Origin: a bacterium
Lineage (GTDB): Bacteria; Bacillota; Clostridia; Oscillospirales; Oscillospiraceae
Assembly: GCA_029009095.1 (NCBI GenBank)
Contig: JAQXJT010000039.1
Span: 38,553-102,552 of the forward strand
Direction: 5' to 3'
DNA: 64,000 nucleotides
A model generated the notes under the pieces. The model ran no database searches. It saw only the letters and a program-made list of their open reading frames with translations, and was not told where the DNA came from. Shown here piece after piece: positions 48,613 to 59,444 of the stretch. The position numbers and the translations under genes were made by a program. Positions within the stretch are counted from its first letter, which is position 1, and each line of letters opens with the position of its first letter.

Positions 48613-49473
48613 ATGGTACAGACCTTTAACGACCTATATCTGGACGCCCGCCGCCGCCTCCGGGCCGCGGGGGTGGAGAGCAGCGCCCTGGAGGCCCGGC
48701 TGTTGCTCTGCCATGCCGCCCGGTGCAGCCGGGAGGAGCTTTTGCAGCGGATGAACATGTACGCCGGGGACAGCCTCCGGCGGCAGCTGGACGAAGTTCT
48801 GGGGCGGCGGATTGCCGGGGAGCCGGTGGCCTATATCACCGGGAGCTGGGAATTCTGCGGGCTGCCCATGGTGGTGGATAAGAGCGTACTGATCCCCCGG
48901 ATGGACACGGAGGTGCTGGTGGAGACCGTGGTGGAGAAGTACAAGGGGCGGATGAACGCCCCCCGGGTGCTGGATCTGGGCTGCGGCAGCGGCTGCATCT
49001 CCTGCGCCATCGGCCGCTTCCTCCCCTCCAGCCGCCTGACGCTGCTGGATCTCTCCCCCGAGGCGCTGTCCATCGCCCGGCGCAATCTGGCGCTGAACCA
49101 TCTGAGCCGCCGGGCCGTATGCTTTGCGGCGGATATGCTCGCCCCGCCGCCGCTGCGGCTGGGGGAGTTTGACCTGATCGTCAGCAACCCCCCCTACATC
49201 ACCTCCGCGGAGGTGGAGACGCTGGACGCCTCCGTCCGGGACTGGGAGCCCCGTCTGGCACTGGACGGCGGCGAGGACGGGCTGCGCTTCTACCGCTCCA
49301 TCACCGCCCGCTGGCTCACCGTGCTCGCCGGTGGGGGCTGGCTCATCATGGAGGTGGGCGAGGAGCAGGCCGGGAGCGTCATGGAGCTGATGAAGGCCGC
49401 TTCGCTGCAGGACGTCCACGCCGTTTTGGACACCGCCGGGGTGGAACGGGTGGTCTGCGGCAGAAAAGAATGA
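48613..49473 (+). CDS. prmC: Release factor glutamine methyltransferase
   Basis: The 286-residue protein has an N-terminal helical domain (about 1-75), AYITGSWEFCGLPMVVDKSVLIPRMDTE (in parts), the SAM motif VLDLGCGSGCISCAIG and the catalytic NPPYI. It methylates the Gln of the GGQ motif in peptide chain release factors 1 and 2. It sits between DUF1385 and recA. Confidence 0.95.
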   Translation: MVQTFNDLYLDARRRLRAAGVESSALEARLLLCHAARCSREELLQRMNMYAGDSLRRQLDEVLGRRIAGEPVAYITGSWEFCGLPMVVDKSVLIPRMDTEVLVETVVEKYKGRMNAPRVLDLGCGSGCISCAIGRFLPSSRLTLLDLSPEALSIARRNLALNHLSRRAVCFAADMLAPPPLRLGEFDLIVSNPPYITSAEVETLDASVRDWEPRLALDGGEDGLRFYRSITARWLTVLAGGGWLIMEVGEEQAGSVMELMKAASLQDVHAVLDTAGVERVVCGRKE

Positions 49474-49512
49474 ACATTTTTTGCATAAGCGATAGAAATT
49501 TGGAGGTACATC

Positions 49513-50613
49513 ATGGCCAAGAAAACTACGGCTGCGCCCGTCTCTCCCTCTCCCGCCAGCGACAAGAAGAAGGCGCTGGAGACCGCGCTGGCACAGATCG
49601 AAAAGAACTACGGCAAGGGCGCGATCATGCGCCTGGGCGAGGACATCCCCATCAACGTGGACGCCATCTCCACCGGCTCCCTCTCGCTGGATCTGGCGCT
49701 GGGCGTGGGCGGCGTGCCCCGGGGACGCATCATCGAGGTCTACGGCCCCGAGTCCTGCGGCAAGACCACCCTGGCTCTGCATGTGGTAGCCTCCGCCCAG
49801 AAGCTGGGCGGCGAGGCCGCGTACATCGACGTGGAGCACGCGCTGGAGCCCGCCTATGCCCGGGCCCTGGGCGTGGACATCGAAAATCTCCTGATCTCCC
49901 AGCCGGACACCGGCGAGCAGGCCCTGGACATCACCGAGGCGCTGGTGCGCTCCGGCGGTGTGGATGTGGTGGTGGTGGACAGCGTGGCCGCCCTGCTGCC
50001 CCGGAGCGAGCTGGAGGGCGAGATGGGCGAGAGCAGCGTGGGCGTGGTGGCCCGGCTCATGTCCCAGGCCCTGCGCAAGCTGGCCGGCGCCATCAGCAAG
50101 ACGAACACCGTGGTCATCTTCATCAACCAGCTCCGGGAGAAGATCGGCGTCATGTACGGCAACCCCGAGACCACGCCCGGCGGCCGGGCGCTCAAGTACT
50201 TTGCCAGCGTGCGCATCGATATGCGCCGGGTGGAGACGCTGAAAAACGGCAGCGAGATGATCGGCAACCGCACCCGCGCCAAGGTCATCAAGAACAAGGT
50301 GGCGCCCCCCTTCAAGGAGGCGGAGTTCGACATCATCTACGGCGAGGGCATCTCCAAGGTGGGCGAGATCATCGATCTGGGCACCAAGCTGGAGATCATC
50401 GACAAGGCCGGCGCCTGGTTCACGGTGAACGGAGAGCGGATCCAGGGCCGCGAGGCTGTGAAGGAGTACCTGATGAGCAACCCCGAGGTCTGCGACGAGA
50501 TCGAGTCCCAGATCCGCGAGAACGCCCACAAGCTCCTGACGCCCCAGGCCAAGCGGGCCGCCGTGGCCGCCGGGCGGGCCATCGACATCTCCGCCGACGA
50601 CTTTGAAGGATGA
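49513..50613 (+). CDS. recA: Recombinase A
   Basis: The 366-residue protein is full length. It has the Walker A motif [23 protein letters not shown], the Walker [21 protein letters not shown] (in parts), and [19 protein letters not shown]. RecA catalyses strand exchange and drives the SOS response. GGAGGT lies 8 bases before the ATG. Its stop overlaps the recX start (ATGA). A partial GAAC element upstream is not a convincing SOS box. Confidence 0.98.
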   Translation: MAKKTTAAPVSPSPASDKKKALETALAQIEKNYGKGAIMRLGEDIPINVDAISTGSLSLDLALGVGGVPRGRIIEVYGPESCGKTTLALHVVASAQKLGGEAAYIDVEHALEPAYARALGVDIENLLISQPDTGEQALDITEALVRSGGVDVVVVDSVAALLPRSELEGEMGESSVGVVARLMSQALRKLAGAISKTNTVVIFINQLREKIGVMYGNPETTPGGRALKYFASVRIDMRRVETLKNGSEMIGNRTRAKVIKNKVAPPFKEAEFDIIYGEGISKVGEIIDLGTKLEIIDKAGAWFTVNGERIQGREAVKEYLMSNPEVCDEIESQIRENAHKLLTPQAKRAAVAAGRAIDISADDFEG

Positions 50614-51056
50614 ATGAGGAGGCCAGAGAGCGGGCGCTGAGACTGCTGGACAAGCGGGACTACTCCCGGAAAATGCTGCTGGACAAGCTCACGGAGAAGG
50701 GTGTCGCTCCCGCGGACGCGGAGGAAGTGACCGACTGGCTCTGTTCGCTGGGCGTGGTGGACGATGTGCGCTACGCGGGGCTCGTGGTGCGGCACTATGC
50801 CGCTAAGGGCTACGGAGAGCGGCGCATCCGGGACGAGCTGTACCGCCGGGGCATCGATAAGGAGCTTTGGGACGAGGCTCTGGAGGAGATGCCCGGGCAG
50901 GACGGCGCGCTGGACGCTTTTCTGCGCGGCCGGCTGCGGGGCAAAACCGACCCCGACAGTCTCCGCCGGGCCGCCGCCGCCGCCCAGCGGAGAGGTTACG
51001 GCTGGCAGGAGGTTCGTCAGGCCCTCGAGCGGCTGGAGAGAGAGGAAGAGACATGA
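50610..51056 (+). CDS. recX: RecX regulatory protein
   Basis: The 148-residue helical protein has tandem three-helix RecX repeats: [19 protein letters not shown], then [17 protein letters not shown] and [21 protein letters not shown]. RecX limits RecA filament growth. It is translationally coupled to recA upstream and to rimO downstream by ATGA overlaps. Confidence 0.93.
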   Translation: MNEEARERALRLLDKRDYSRKMLLDKLTEKGVAPADAEEVTDWLCSLGVVDDVRYAGLVVRHYAAKGYGERRIRDELYRRGIDKELWDEALEEMPGQDGALDAFLRGRLRGKTDPDSLRRAAAAAQRRGYGWQEVRQALERLEREEET

Positions 51057-52390
51057 ACGAACAAACCCCCAAGGGCCGCCTGGCGATGATCTCGCTGGGC
51101 TGCGCGAAAAATCTGGTGAACAGCGAGGAGATGCTGGCGCTGCTCACCCAGGCGGACTACGAGATCGTGCCGGACATGGCCGAGGCCGACGCGGTGATCA
51201 TCAACACCTGCGGCTTTATCAACGACGCCAAGACCGAGGCCATCGACTATATCCTCCAGGCCGCGGCGCTGAAGCAGGAACGGCCGGAGCTGAAGATCGT
51301 GGTCTGCGGCTGCCTATCCCAGCGCTACCGCCGGGATATGCCCACGGAGCTGCCCGAGGTGGACGCCATCATGGGCACCTCCAACTACGAGGACATCGTC
51401 GCCGTGGTAGAGCGGGTGCTCGCCGGGGAGCGGGCGGTGGAGGCCTTTGCCCCGCTGAACCAGCCCGTGCCCGAGCTGCCCCGGCTGGTGACCACCGGCC
51501 CCCACTGGGCCTATTTCCGCATCGCCGAGGGCTGTGACAATCGCTGCGCCTACTGCGTCATCCCCTCCCTGCGGGGGCCCTACCGCAGCCGCAGGATGGA
51601 GGAGCTGCTCGCCGAGGCCCGCTCTCTCGCCGAGGGCGGCGTAAAGGAGCTGATCGTGGTGGCCCAGGACATCACCCGCTACGGGCAGGACCTCTACGGC
51701 AAAGCCTCGCTGGCGGCGCTGCTGAAAGAATTATGTAAACTGGATTTCCATTGGATCCGCCTCCACTACCTCTACCCGGAGATGATCGACGAGGAGCTCA
51801 TCGATGTGATCGCCTCCGAGGAGAAGATCGTGAAGTATCTGGACATTCCCATCCAGCACATCAACGACGGCATCCTCCGCCGGATGAACCGCCGGGGGGA
51901 CGGACAGATGATCCGCAGCCTCTTTTCCCGGCTCCGGGAACGCATCCCCGCTCTGGTGCTCCGCACCAGTCTGATCGTGGGTCTGCCCGGCGAGGGCGAG
52001 GCGGAGTTCGAGGAACTCTGCACCTTCCTGCGGGAGGCGAAGATCGAGCGGGCCGGGGTGTTCCCCTTCTCCCCCGAGGAGGGCACGCCCGCCGCCGGGA
52101 TGGAGGATCGCTGCGACGGCGACGAGGCCCAGCGGCGGGCCGGGCTGGTAATGGAGCTGCAGGGGGAGGTCATGGATCGCTGGTGCGAGAGTCTGGTGGG
52201 ACAGACCATCGAGGTCTTCGTGCAGGGCGAGGAGGACGGCAACCTCTGGGGCCGCAGCTACGCCGACTCGCCGGATATCGACGGGCGCGTGGTCTTTGAG
52301 GGCTGGGCGGAGGACGGGGAGTTCGTCCCCGTAAAGATCCGGGGCTGCGAAAACGGCGAGCTCTGGGGCGTCCAGGTGGATGAAGAATAA
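51053..52390 (+). CDS. rimO: Ribosomal protein S12 methylthiotransferase
   Basis: The 445-residue protein has an N-terminal UPF0004 domain with three cysteines (SLGCAKN, NTCGF, VCGCLSQR) for an auxiliary 4Fe-4S cluster. A radical SAM domain with CDNRCAYC and a C-terminal TRAM domain (about 375-445) follow. It adds a methylthio group to Asp89 of S12. The start is ATG 51053, overlapping the recX stop. The frame is open upstream within recX but that is not used. Confidence 0.95.
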   Translation: MNEQTPKGRLAMISLGCAKNLVNSEEMLALLTQADYEIVPDMAEADAVIINTCGFINDAKTEAIDYILQAAALKQERPELKIVVCGCLSQRYRRDMPTELPEVDAIMGTSNYEDIVAVVERVLAGERAVEAFAPLNQPVPELPRLVTTGPHWAYFRIAEGCDNRCAYCVIPSLRGPYRSRRMEELLAEARSLAEGGVKELIVVAQDITRYGQDLYGKASLAALLKELCKLDFHWIRLHYLYPEMIDEELIDVIASEEKIVKYLDIPIQHINDGILRRMNRRGDGQMIRSLFSRLRERIPALVLRTSLIVGLPGEGEAEFEELCTFLREAKIERAGVFPFSPEEGTPAAGMEDRCDGDEAQRRAGLVMELQGEVMDRWCESLVGQTIEVFVQGEEDGNLWGRSYADSPDIDGRVVFEGWAEDGEFVPVKIRGCENGELWGVQVDEE

Positions 52391-52395
52391 AGCAG

Positions 52396-52428
52396 GCGCC
52401 CGGGGAGAGAGCCCCGGGCGCTTTTTTC
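52396..52428. terminator. Terminator after rimO
   Basis: GCGCCCGGGG pairs with CCCCGGGCGC around AGAGAG, then six T residues. It touches the stop of the converging regulator gene. Confidence 0.9.
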
Positions 52429-53881
52429 AATGATTCCCCCGCCGCTGCCGTTCCTCCCGGAGGGCGGAGAGGGCCAGAAACACCGTCAGATGCTCCCGCG
52501 GATCCTCCAGATGGAGTTTGACCACCTGCTGCAGCCGGCTCATCCGGTGGGAAAAGGTGGTACGGTGGATGTGGAGCTGCTCCGCCGCCTGTACGGCGTT
52601 GAACCGGCAGGAGATGTACTGGTAGAGGGTCTCCGCCAGCTCCAGCTCCGGGTGGGCCTCGTCAAATTCCAGCAGCCGGAGCAGCGTGGGGCTGCACAGC
52701 TCCTCCACCGGGTAGGGCCCCCGGGCGTGGCGCAGCGCCGCTTCGTAGAGGTAGTCGGCGTATTCGTAGCGCCACAAGCTGGGATCCCGCTGCTCGCCCA
52801 GACTCAGCGCCTCTCCGGCCTGTACGCTGTAGATGCGGCTCTCATAGAAATCCCCGAAATCGCTGCTGACCCCGCATTTGAAAAGGTTCTCCCGGAGGAA
52901 ATAGGAAAAGCGCCCCTGAAAGTCCCCGTCCTCCTCCCGGCTGAGATTGTGGAGGCAAAACAGGCTGTTATCCCGGTAGACCACGATGCACGCCGGGAAA
53001 GCGCCCTCCAGCTCCGCGGCCAGATACTTCATGGTCTGCCCGTCGTAGAGGTAGCCCAGCGGGCGGAGACAGAGCACCTGATAGCGCTGCCTCTCCTTCC
53101 AGCCCAGGGACATCAGCATACTTCCCGCCACCAGACTGTCCACGGCGCCGCTCTCCAGCAGCTCCCTCCACACGTCGTGGGGCTTCCTGCCTCCGCTCCG
53201 GTAGCGCCGGATACGGCAGCAGGCGTTGAGCGCCTCCATCAGCTGTTCGATCAGATCCCCCAGCCCCTCGGGCAGCCGGTCCGAGGGGTAGGAGATCAGG
53301 ATACGGCCGCAGTACACCCCGTCGCAGTGGACATTGTAGTAAAAGACCCCGGGCAGCGGGCCGCCGCGTCCCGGATAGAAGCGCAGCTCCTGCCCCTCGA
53401 AGGTCCTGGCAAACTCCGGGTTGTTCTCAAAAAGGCCCTTCACCTGTTCGGCGCTCAGCTGTTCGCTGCCGTAAATATTCCGGAAGCTCCCGCTTATGCC
53501 CTGGAAGCGGTAGCTCTCGTCCACAAAGGTCATGTCCAGCGACAGATACCGGGCGGCGCAGTCCACCACCGCGGCAATATCGCCCCCCGCTCCGGCGCCC
53601 ATCAGCTCGCTCCGCCAGCGGTGGAAGCCCACAAAGGCACTCATCACGGCGCTGTAGCCCCCGGCGGTGTCGCCGCACAGAAGGTACCACCCCGGCCCCA
53701 CCGGCTCCTCCTCCCCTGTCCACAAAATGAGCCGCCGCTCCTCTCCGCCGCTCACGCAGAGGACGCTCCCCTCCTCCAGCCGAAGATCCTCCACGGGCAC
53801 GGACCCCGCCCCACACCCCCGGCGAAGGGTGCGGCAGGTTTTTTGCAGCAGGTAATCCATCGCGGCCACAGTCAATTCCAT
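52427..53881 (-). CDS. PucR/CdaR-type transcription regulator
   Basis: The 484-residue regulator starts at the ATG at 53881, 7 bases after GGAGG. It has a poorly recognised N-terminal region that may bind a ligand, a middle GGDEF-like/CdaR region, and a C-terminal HTH_30 domain: ELAETLYQYISCRFNAVQAAEQLHIHRTTFSHRM (in parts). PucR-type proteins activate catabolic genes next to them. It is divergent from the second UroD-like methyltransferase gene, which is its likely target. The frame stays open upstream only as antisense of that gene. Confidence 0.85.
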   Translation of the reverse strand: MELTVAAMDYLLQKTCRTLRRGCGAGSVPVEDLRLEEGSVLCVSGGEERRLILWTGEEEPVGPGWYLLCGDTAGGYSAVMSAFVGFHRWRSELMGAGAGGDIAAVVDCAARYLSLDMTFVDESYRFQGISGSFRNIYGSEQLSAEQVKGLFENNPEFARTFEGQELRFYPGRGGPLPGVFYYNVHCDGVYCGRILISYPSDRLPEGLGDLIEQLMEALNACCRIRRYRSGGRKPHDVWRELLESGAVDSLVAGSMLMSLGWKERQRYQVLCLRPLGYLYDGQTMKYLAAELEGAFPACIVVYRDNSLFCLHNLSREEDGDFQGRFSYFLRENLFKCGVSSDFGDFYESRIYSVQAGEALSLGEQRDPSLWRYEYADYLYEAALRHARGPYPVEELCSPTLLRLLEFDEAHPELELAETLYQYISCRFNAVQAAEQLHIHRTTFSHRMSRLQQVVKLHLEDPREHLTVFLALSALREERQRRGNH

Positions 53882-53902
53882 ATTCTCGCCTCCATACTGC
53901 AC

Positions 53903-53931
53903 AGTGTAGCGTATACCGGGTAAAATGTCAA
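53903..53931 (-). promoter_or_regulatory. Promoter of the PucR-type regulator
   Basis: On the minus strand TTGACA (complement of 53926-53931), 17-bp spacer, TACACT (complement of 53903-53908). Confidence 0.75.
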
Positions 53932-53942
53932 TTATTCCAGCA

Positions 53943-53972
53943 TTTACATAGGACAGATTGCTGCGATATAAT
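53943..53972 (+). promoter_or_regulatory. Promoter of the second UroD-like gene
   Basis: TTTACA at 53943-53948, 18-bp spacer, TATAAT at 53967-53972. Only 11 bases separate it from the divergent promoter, so one bound regulator could act on both. Confidence 0.7.
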
Positions 53973-54028
53973 GGAAATACCCCAGAGAGAAGCGCTCGAC
54001 ACCATACAGGAAAAGGAGATGCATTTCC

Positions 54029-55018
54029 ATGATGAATCGCCGCGATAACATTCTGGCGCTGCTGCACCACCAGTCCCACGACCATATCCCCGTCACCGCC
54101 GACATCGCCATGACCGGTGGCTCCCGGGAGACCTTTGAGAACGGCCCGGCCGGGGGCGGCCCGGACGGCTTCGGCCTTGTCTGGCAGGGCTCCGCCTCCG
54201 CCATGGGCGCGGGTCTGCCCGCCCCGGGCCAGTATGTGCTGGACGATGTGACAGAGTGGAAGAAGCAGGTGCGCTTCCCCGACGTGACCTCCTACGACTG
54301 GGAGGGCATGGCGGCAGAGCAGCTGGCCCGCTTCGATCCGAAAAACCAGATCCAGGAATACGGTCTCTGGAACGGGCAATTCCTCCGTCTCACCCACATG
54401 ATGGGCTTTGAGGAGGGTCTGATGGCCCTCTACACGGAGCCGGAGGCTTGCAGGGAGCTGCTGGACGCCATCACCGACTACCGCATCAGCACGCTGGAGT
54501 ACATCGTCAAATACTTCCGCCCGGACTCCATCTGCCTGTACGACGACTTTGCCACCGAGCAGGGGCTCTTCCTCTCCCCCGACACATACTACGAACTGAT
54601 CGCCCCCCAGCACAAGAAGCTCTTCGACGCCGTCCGCTCCTACGGGGTCATCCCCAACCTCCACATCTGCGGCAAGCCCGAGGAAGTTGTGCCCCGGCTG
54701 CCCGAGGAGGGCTGCGAGGCCTGGGAGGTCTGCCAGCCGGAGAACGATCTGCTGCGGCTCCAGCAGGAGGTGGGCGACAAGCTGGCCTTCATCGGCTGCT
54801 ACGACATGATCGGCAAGTCCAACGGCTTCAACATCCATGAGCCCACCGAGGAGGAGCTGCGCCAGAGTGTGCGGGACTGCATCGACAAGTACGGCCCCGG
54901 CGGCAATGTGGGCATTATGAGCATGATCATGTACGCCGACCCCCAGAAAATGGTCAGCACCATGATGACGCTCAGCGACGAGGCCATCCGCTACGGCACC
55001 AATTACTACTGCAAATAA
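54029..55018 (+). CDS. Second zinc-type UroD-like methyltransferase
   Basis: The 329-residue TIM barrel is of the uroporphyrinogen decarboxylase superfamily. It begins MNRRDNILALLHHQSHDHIP, has SICLYDDFATEQGLFLSPDTYYELI (in parts), then LHICGK (His-x-Cys) and FIGCYD (Cys). These three form the methyltransferase zinc site rather than the heme enzyme site. It should act on a methylated substrate or methylcobamide. AAGGAG lies 10 bases before the ATG. No corrinoid protein gene is present. Confidence 0.8.
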   Translation: MMNRRDNILALLHHQSHDHIPVTADIAMTGGSRETFENGPAGGGPDGFGLVWQGSASAMGAGLPAPGQYVLDDVTEWKKQVRFPDVTSYDWEGMAAEQLARFDPKNQIQEYGLWNGQFLRLTHMMGFEEGLMALYTEPEACRELLDAITDYRISTLEYIVKYFRPDSICLYDDFATEQGLFLSPDTYYELIAPQHKKLFDAVRSYGVIPNLHICGKPEEVVPRLPEEGCEAWEVCQPENDLLRLQQEVGDKLAFIGCYDMIGKSNGFNIHEPTEEELRQSVRDCIDKYGPGGNVGIMSMIMYADPQKMVSTMMTLSDEAIRYGTNYYCK

Positions 55019-55034
55019 GGCCCTGCAGCCATGG

Positions 55035-55070
55035 AAAAGGAGACATCCCCGGCGGGATGTCTCCTTTTTC
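55035..55070. terminator. Bidirectional terminator between UroD-like gene and glnN
   Basis: AAAAGGAGACATCCC pairs with GGGATGTCTCCTTTTT around a CGGC loop. Confidence 0.9.
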
Positions 55071-55082
55071 GTATATACCCGG

Positions 55083-57170
<2,088 letters not shown>

Positions 57171-57226
57171 TCCTTATCCTCCCACAAACCCTGTTTCCGA
57201 CCCGTTTGGGCAGAGTAGTCGGCAAG

Positions 57227-57255
57227 ATTTTATCCTGCCCCCCATAGACTGTCAA
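57227..57255 (-). promoter_or_regulatory. Sigma-A promoter of glnN
   Basis: On the minus strand TTGACA (complement of 57250-57255), 17-bp spacer, TAAAAT (complement of 57227-57232). The -35 box includes the TGA stop of the DUF3810 gene. Confidence 0.85.
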
Positions 57256-58376
57256 GGGTCAATTTCGTAATTCCGCGCCGTCTCGCCGTAGTAGGCCACC
57301 AGCAGATCCACACACGCTCCGTAGGATTGCAGCCCCCTGTCGTCCCCATAGGTGCGGAGAAACGCCGTGTACACCCGGTCGGACACCTCCTTCACCGGCT
57401 GGTCAAAGCGATCCCAGTAGGCGTTGTGGGCCCCGAGATCCCGCCGCACCGCATCGCTGAGCGTGGCGTACACCGCCGCCCAGCGGGCGCTGTCGGCCTT
57501 GCAGAGGGCGTTGCCCAGGTAGATATAGGCCATGACGGCGGCCGAGTAGACGTAGTCCTCCTGCCCATTCTCCAGCGAGGCCAGCACGGCTACAAAGTTG
57601 GCCTCGTCCTCTGCGGCCACGCCCCGCTGGTGGGCCAGCTCATGGGCAATGGTGGCCGGCAGCAGCGTCAGGGGCATGTGGGTGTTGACGTTGGCCTCCG
57701 CCGTGTAGGGGCAGAAGAAGCCGGTACAGTTTACATAACTCAGTATCAGGGAGCCGCCGATGGGTTTGGCGTGAAGCTCCTCCCCCGCGAGACAGGGGAA
57801 GCGCTCGCTGACCTCCCGGTAGAGCGCCGGGGAGTGCGCAAAGATGGCCGCCTCGTCCCCCGCGTAAAGCCCCTCGCTGTCCCGGGGCACCCGTTCGGCA
57901 TAGTCGTTGCAGAGGGAGACAAAGTAGCGGGTGACGCTCTCCAGCTCCGCGGCGGAGACGGGCCGCGCCTCCAGGCCGCTCTGCGCGGAAAAGGAGGGCG
58001 CGTAGTAATAGACCCCCCAGAGCAGGCAGAAGAGCGCAAAAAGCAGCGCCCCCACGCTCCCCACGGTGAGAGCCCAGCGGTTCAGGGCCCGCCAGTCCCG
58101 GGGACGCCGCGCGGCCAGACGGACGAGCCGCACCAGCGCCCAGAGCGCCAACAGCCCGCCGCCCCAGCCAAGGCACTCCGCCAGGGAAAAGGGCAGGAAG
58201 TCCGCCGCCCGGCCCATCCACCGGTGCCATGGGCGCACCAGGGCGCGGCAGATGGCGTCCATCCACGCCTCCCGCTGCCGGAACGCAAAGTAAAACCCCA
58301 CCCACAGCAGCGAGAGCAGCAGCGTCAGCCAGCGCATGGGGCAGCATATTCTCTTTTTCGCCGTTTCTTTCTCCAT
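57252..58376 (-). CDS. DUF3810 membrane protein with HExxH-like zinc site
   Basis: The 374-residue protein has an N-terminal membrane region (about residues 15-120, three helices) and a large extracytoplasmic domain. ATIAHELAHQRGVAAEDEANF gives an H-E-x-x-H site with a downstream Glu, a metallopeptidase-like arrangement typical of DUF3810. The substrate is unknown. A TATAAT box ends 6 bases before the ATG and no ribosome site is seen, so the mRNA may be leaderless. glnN follows on the same strand. Confidence 0.85.
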   Translation of the reverse strand: MEKETAKKRICCPMRWLTLLLSLLWVGFYFAFRQREAWMDAICRALVRPWHRWMGRAADFLPFSLAECLGWGGGLLALWALVRLVRLAARRPRDWRALNRWALTVGSVGALLFALFCLLWGVYYYAPSFSAQSGLEARPVSAAELESVTRYFVSLCNDYAERVPRDSEGLYAGDEAAIFAHSPALYREVSERFPCLAGEELHAKPIGGSLILSYVNCTGFFCPYTAEANVNTHMPLTLLPATIAHELAHQRGVAAEDEANFVAVLASLENGQEDYVYSAAVMAYIYLGNALCKADSARWAAVYATLSDAVRRDLGAHNAYWDRFDQPVKEVSDRVYTAFLRTYGDDRGLQSYGACVDLLVAYYGETARNYEIDP

Positions 58377-58382
58377 GTCAGC

Positions 58383-58411
58383 ATTATACCCTACAAACTG
58401 CCACGCCGCAA
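58383..58411 (-). promoter_or_regulatory. Promoter at the start of DUF3810
   Basis: On the minus strand TTGCGG (complement of 58406-58411), 17-bp spacer, TATAAT (complement of 58383-58388), then GCTGAC and the ATG. Confidence 0.75.
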
Positions 58412-58436
58412 GGGTAAGAAACGGGAATCGACTGTA

Positions 58437-58470
58437 ATTATGTTAACTTAAATCTATATTATGTTAACTA
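58437..58470. repeat. Short direct repeat of ATTATGTTAACT
   Basis: ATTATGTTAACT occurs near 58438-58449 and again at 58459-58470 in the AT-rich gap between DUF3810 and the sortase gene. GTTAAC inside it is palindromic, so each copy could be a protein-binding half site. Function unknown. Confidence 0.4.
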
Positions 58471-58483
58471 TTATAAATGGAAA

Positions 58484-58510
58484 GGAGCGCCGGGTCGTCC
58501 GGCGCTCCCT
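58484..58510 (-). terminator. Hairpin after the sortase gene
   Basis: GGAGCGCCGG pairs with CCGGCGCTCC around a short loop; the minus-strand transcript then reads TTTCC. It likely ends the surface-protein operon. Confidence 0.65.
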
Positions 58511-58526
58511 TCCCTGCGCTCCTGCG

Positions 58527-59360
58527 TCACTCGGTCGCGGCGTCCTCGTTCAGCAGGTAGCCGTCGATGAGTTTGGCGTGTACCACCAGCCGGTCCTTGC
58601 CGTGGAAGGCGCAGGTGGAGAGAGTCAAAATCCGGTCATTGACCGTGGCACTGACGCCGGTTTCCACCTGGCTGCGCTCCACCATGCCCTGCACGAACTC
58701 CTCGAACTGGGGGCTGGGGCAGAAGCCCACCGTGTAGACGATGGGGTCAGAGTGGTTGACCTCCTCCACGGAGAAGATCTGGTAGGTCAGCCGCCCCTCG
58801 GGGGTGTAGATATAGATGATGTCCTTGTGAGTGTCGTAGTAGCTCTGCTTGAGGTATTCCTCGATCCAGCCGAACATGGTGCGGTCCACCATGCGGTGGC
58901 CGTAGAGAATAGTGTGGTAGTCGGTGAAGTCGGGGTTGTTGGACTCCTCAATGAATATAGAGCCGTAGGGGCTGCTGACGCCCTTCCAGGTGCGCTCCAG
59001 ATAGTACTCGTCCGTGCGCCAGACCACCGGGTAGTCCATGCAGTATATGTCGGGCATCTGGATCCAGGCGTATACATCCCGATTGACCTCCCAAAGGCCC
59101 TCAAAGTCGATCTCCACATTGTTGCTCTTGACGCCCAGCTTCAGCTCGCCGCTGCCGCTCTGCCCCTCGCCGCCGCCGGCCTCCCCGGACTCCTCCGCAG
59201 CTACGATTTTCACATACTGGGCGGCCGCCTCGTCATAGACCCGCTTGTTGTTGCGCCCGGTGAAAACCCAGAAAATGACATAGCCCGCCGCGAAAAACAG
59301 CGCCACGAAGGCGATCGTGCGGATGGCGGCCACCAGCGGATTTCTCTTCTTCGTTTCCAT
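58527..59360 (-). CDS. Class B sortase
   Basis: The 277-residue protein starts at ATG 59360 with GGGAGG upstream. It has an N-terminal membrane helix (about 10-33), a Gly/Ser-rich linker and a sortase barrel. Catalytic residues are His155 in LYGHRM, Cys250 in LTLSTC and Arg257 in KDRLVVHAK. The extra helical region and LTLSTC place it in class B. It should link proteins to the wall or to each other. Likely substrates are the two proteins encoded directly upstream. Confidence 0.93.
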   Translation of the reverse strand: METKKRNPLVAAIRTIAFVALFFAAGYVIFWVFTGRNNKRVYDEAAAQYVKIVAAEESGEAGGGEGQSGSGELKLGVKSNNVEIDFEGLWEVNRDVYAWIQMPDIYCMDYPVVWRTDEYYLERTWKGVSSPYGSIFIEESNNPDFTDYHTILYGHRMVDRTMFGWIEEYLKQSYYDTHKDIIYIYTPEGRLTYQIFSVEEVNHSDPIVYTVGFCPSPQFEEFVQGMVERSQVETGVSATVNDRILTLSTCAFHGKDRLVVHAKLIDGYLLNEDAATE

Positions 59361-59376
59361 AGAGCCTCCCATGCGA

Positions 59377-59430
59377 AAAATGCCTGCCTCCTGCGCCGCA
59401 GCATGGCCACGCGCCGGGGGCAGGCATTTT
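59377..59430 (-). terminator. Partial terminator between MucBP protein and sortase genes
   Basis: AAAATGCCTGCC and GGCAGGCATTTT are perfect complements across a 30-base structured loop. The minus-strand product ends in TTTTT, so sortase may be expressed at a lower level than the genes before it. Confidence 0.7.
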
Positions 59431-59444
59431 CAGTTCGTGTTGTT

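Noticed and set aside
49474-49512. SOS (LexA) box before recA
   Set aside because: Only a single GAAC half with a poor partner is present, not GAAC-N4-GTTC.
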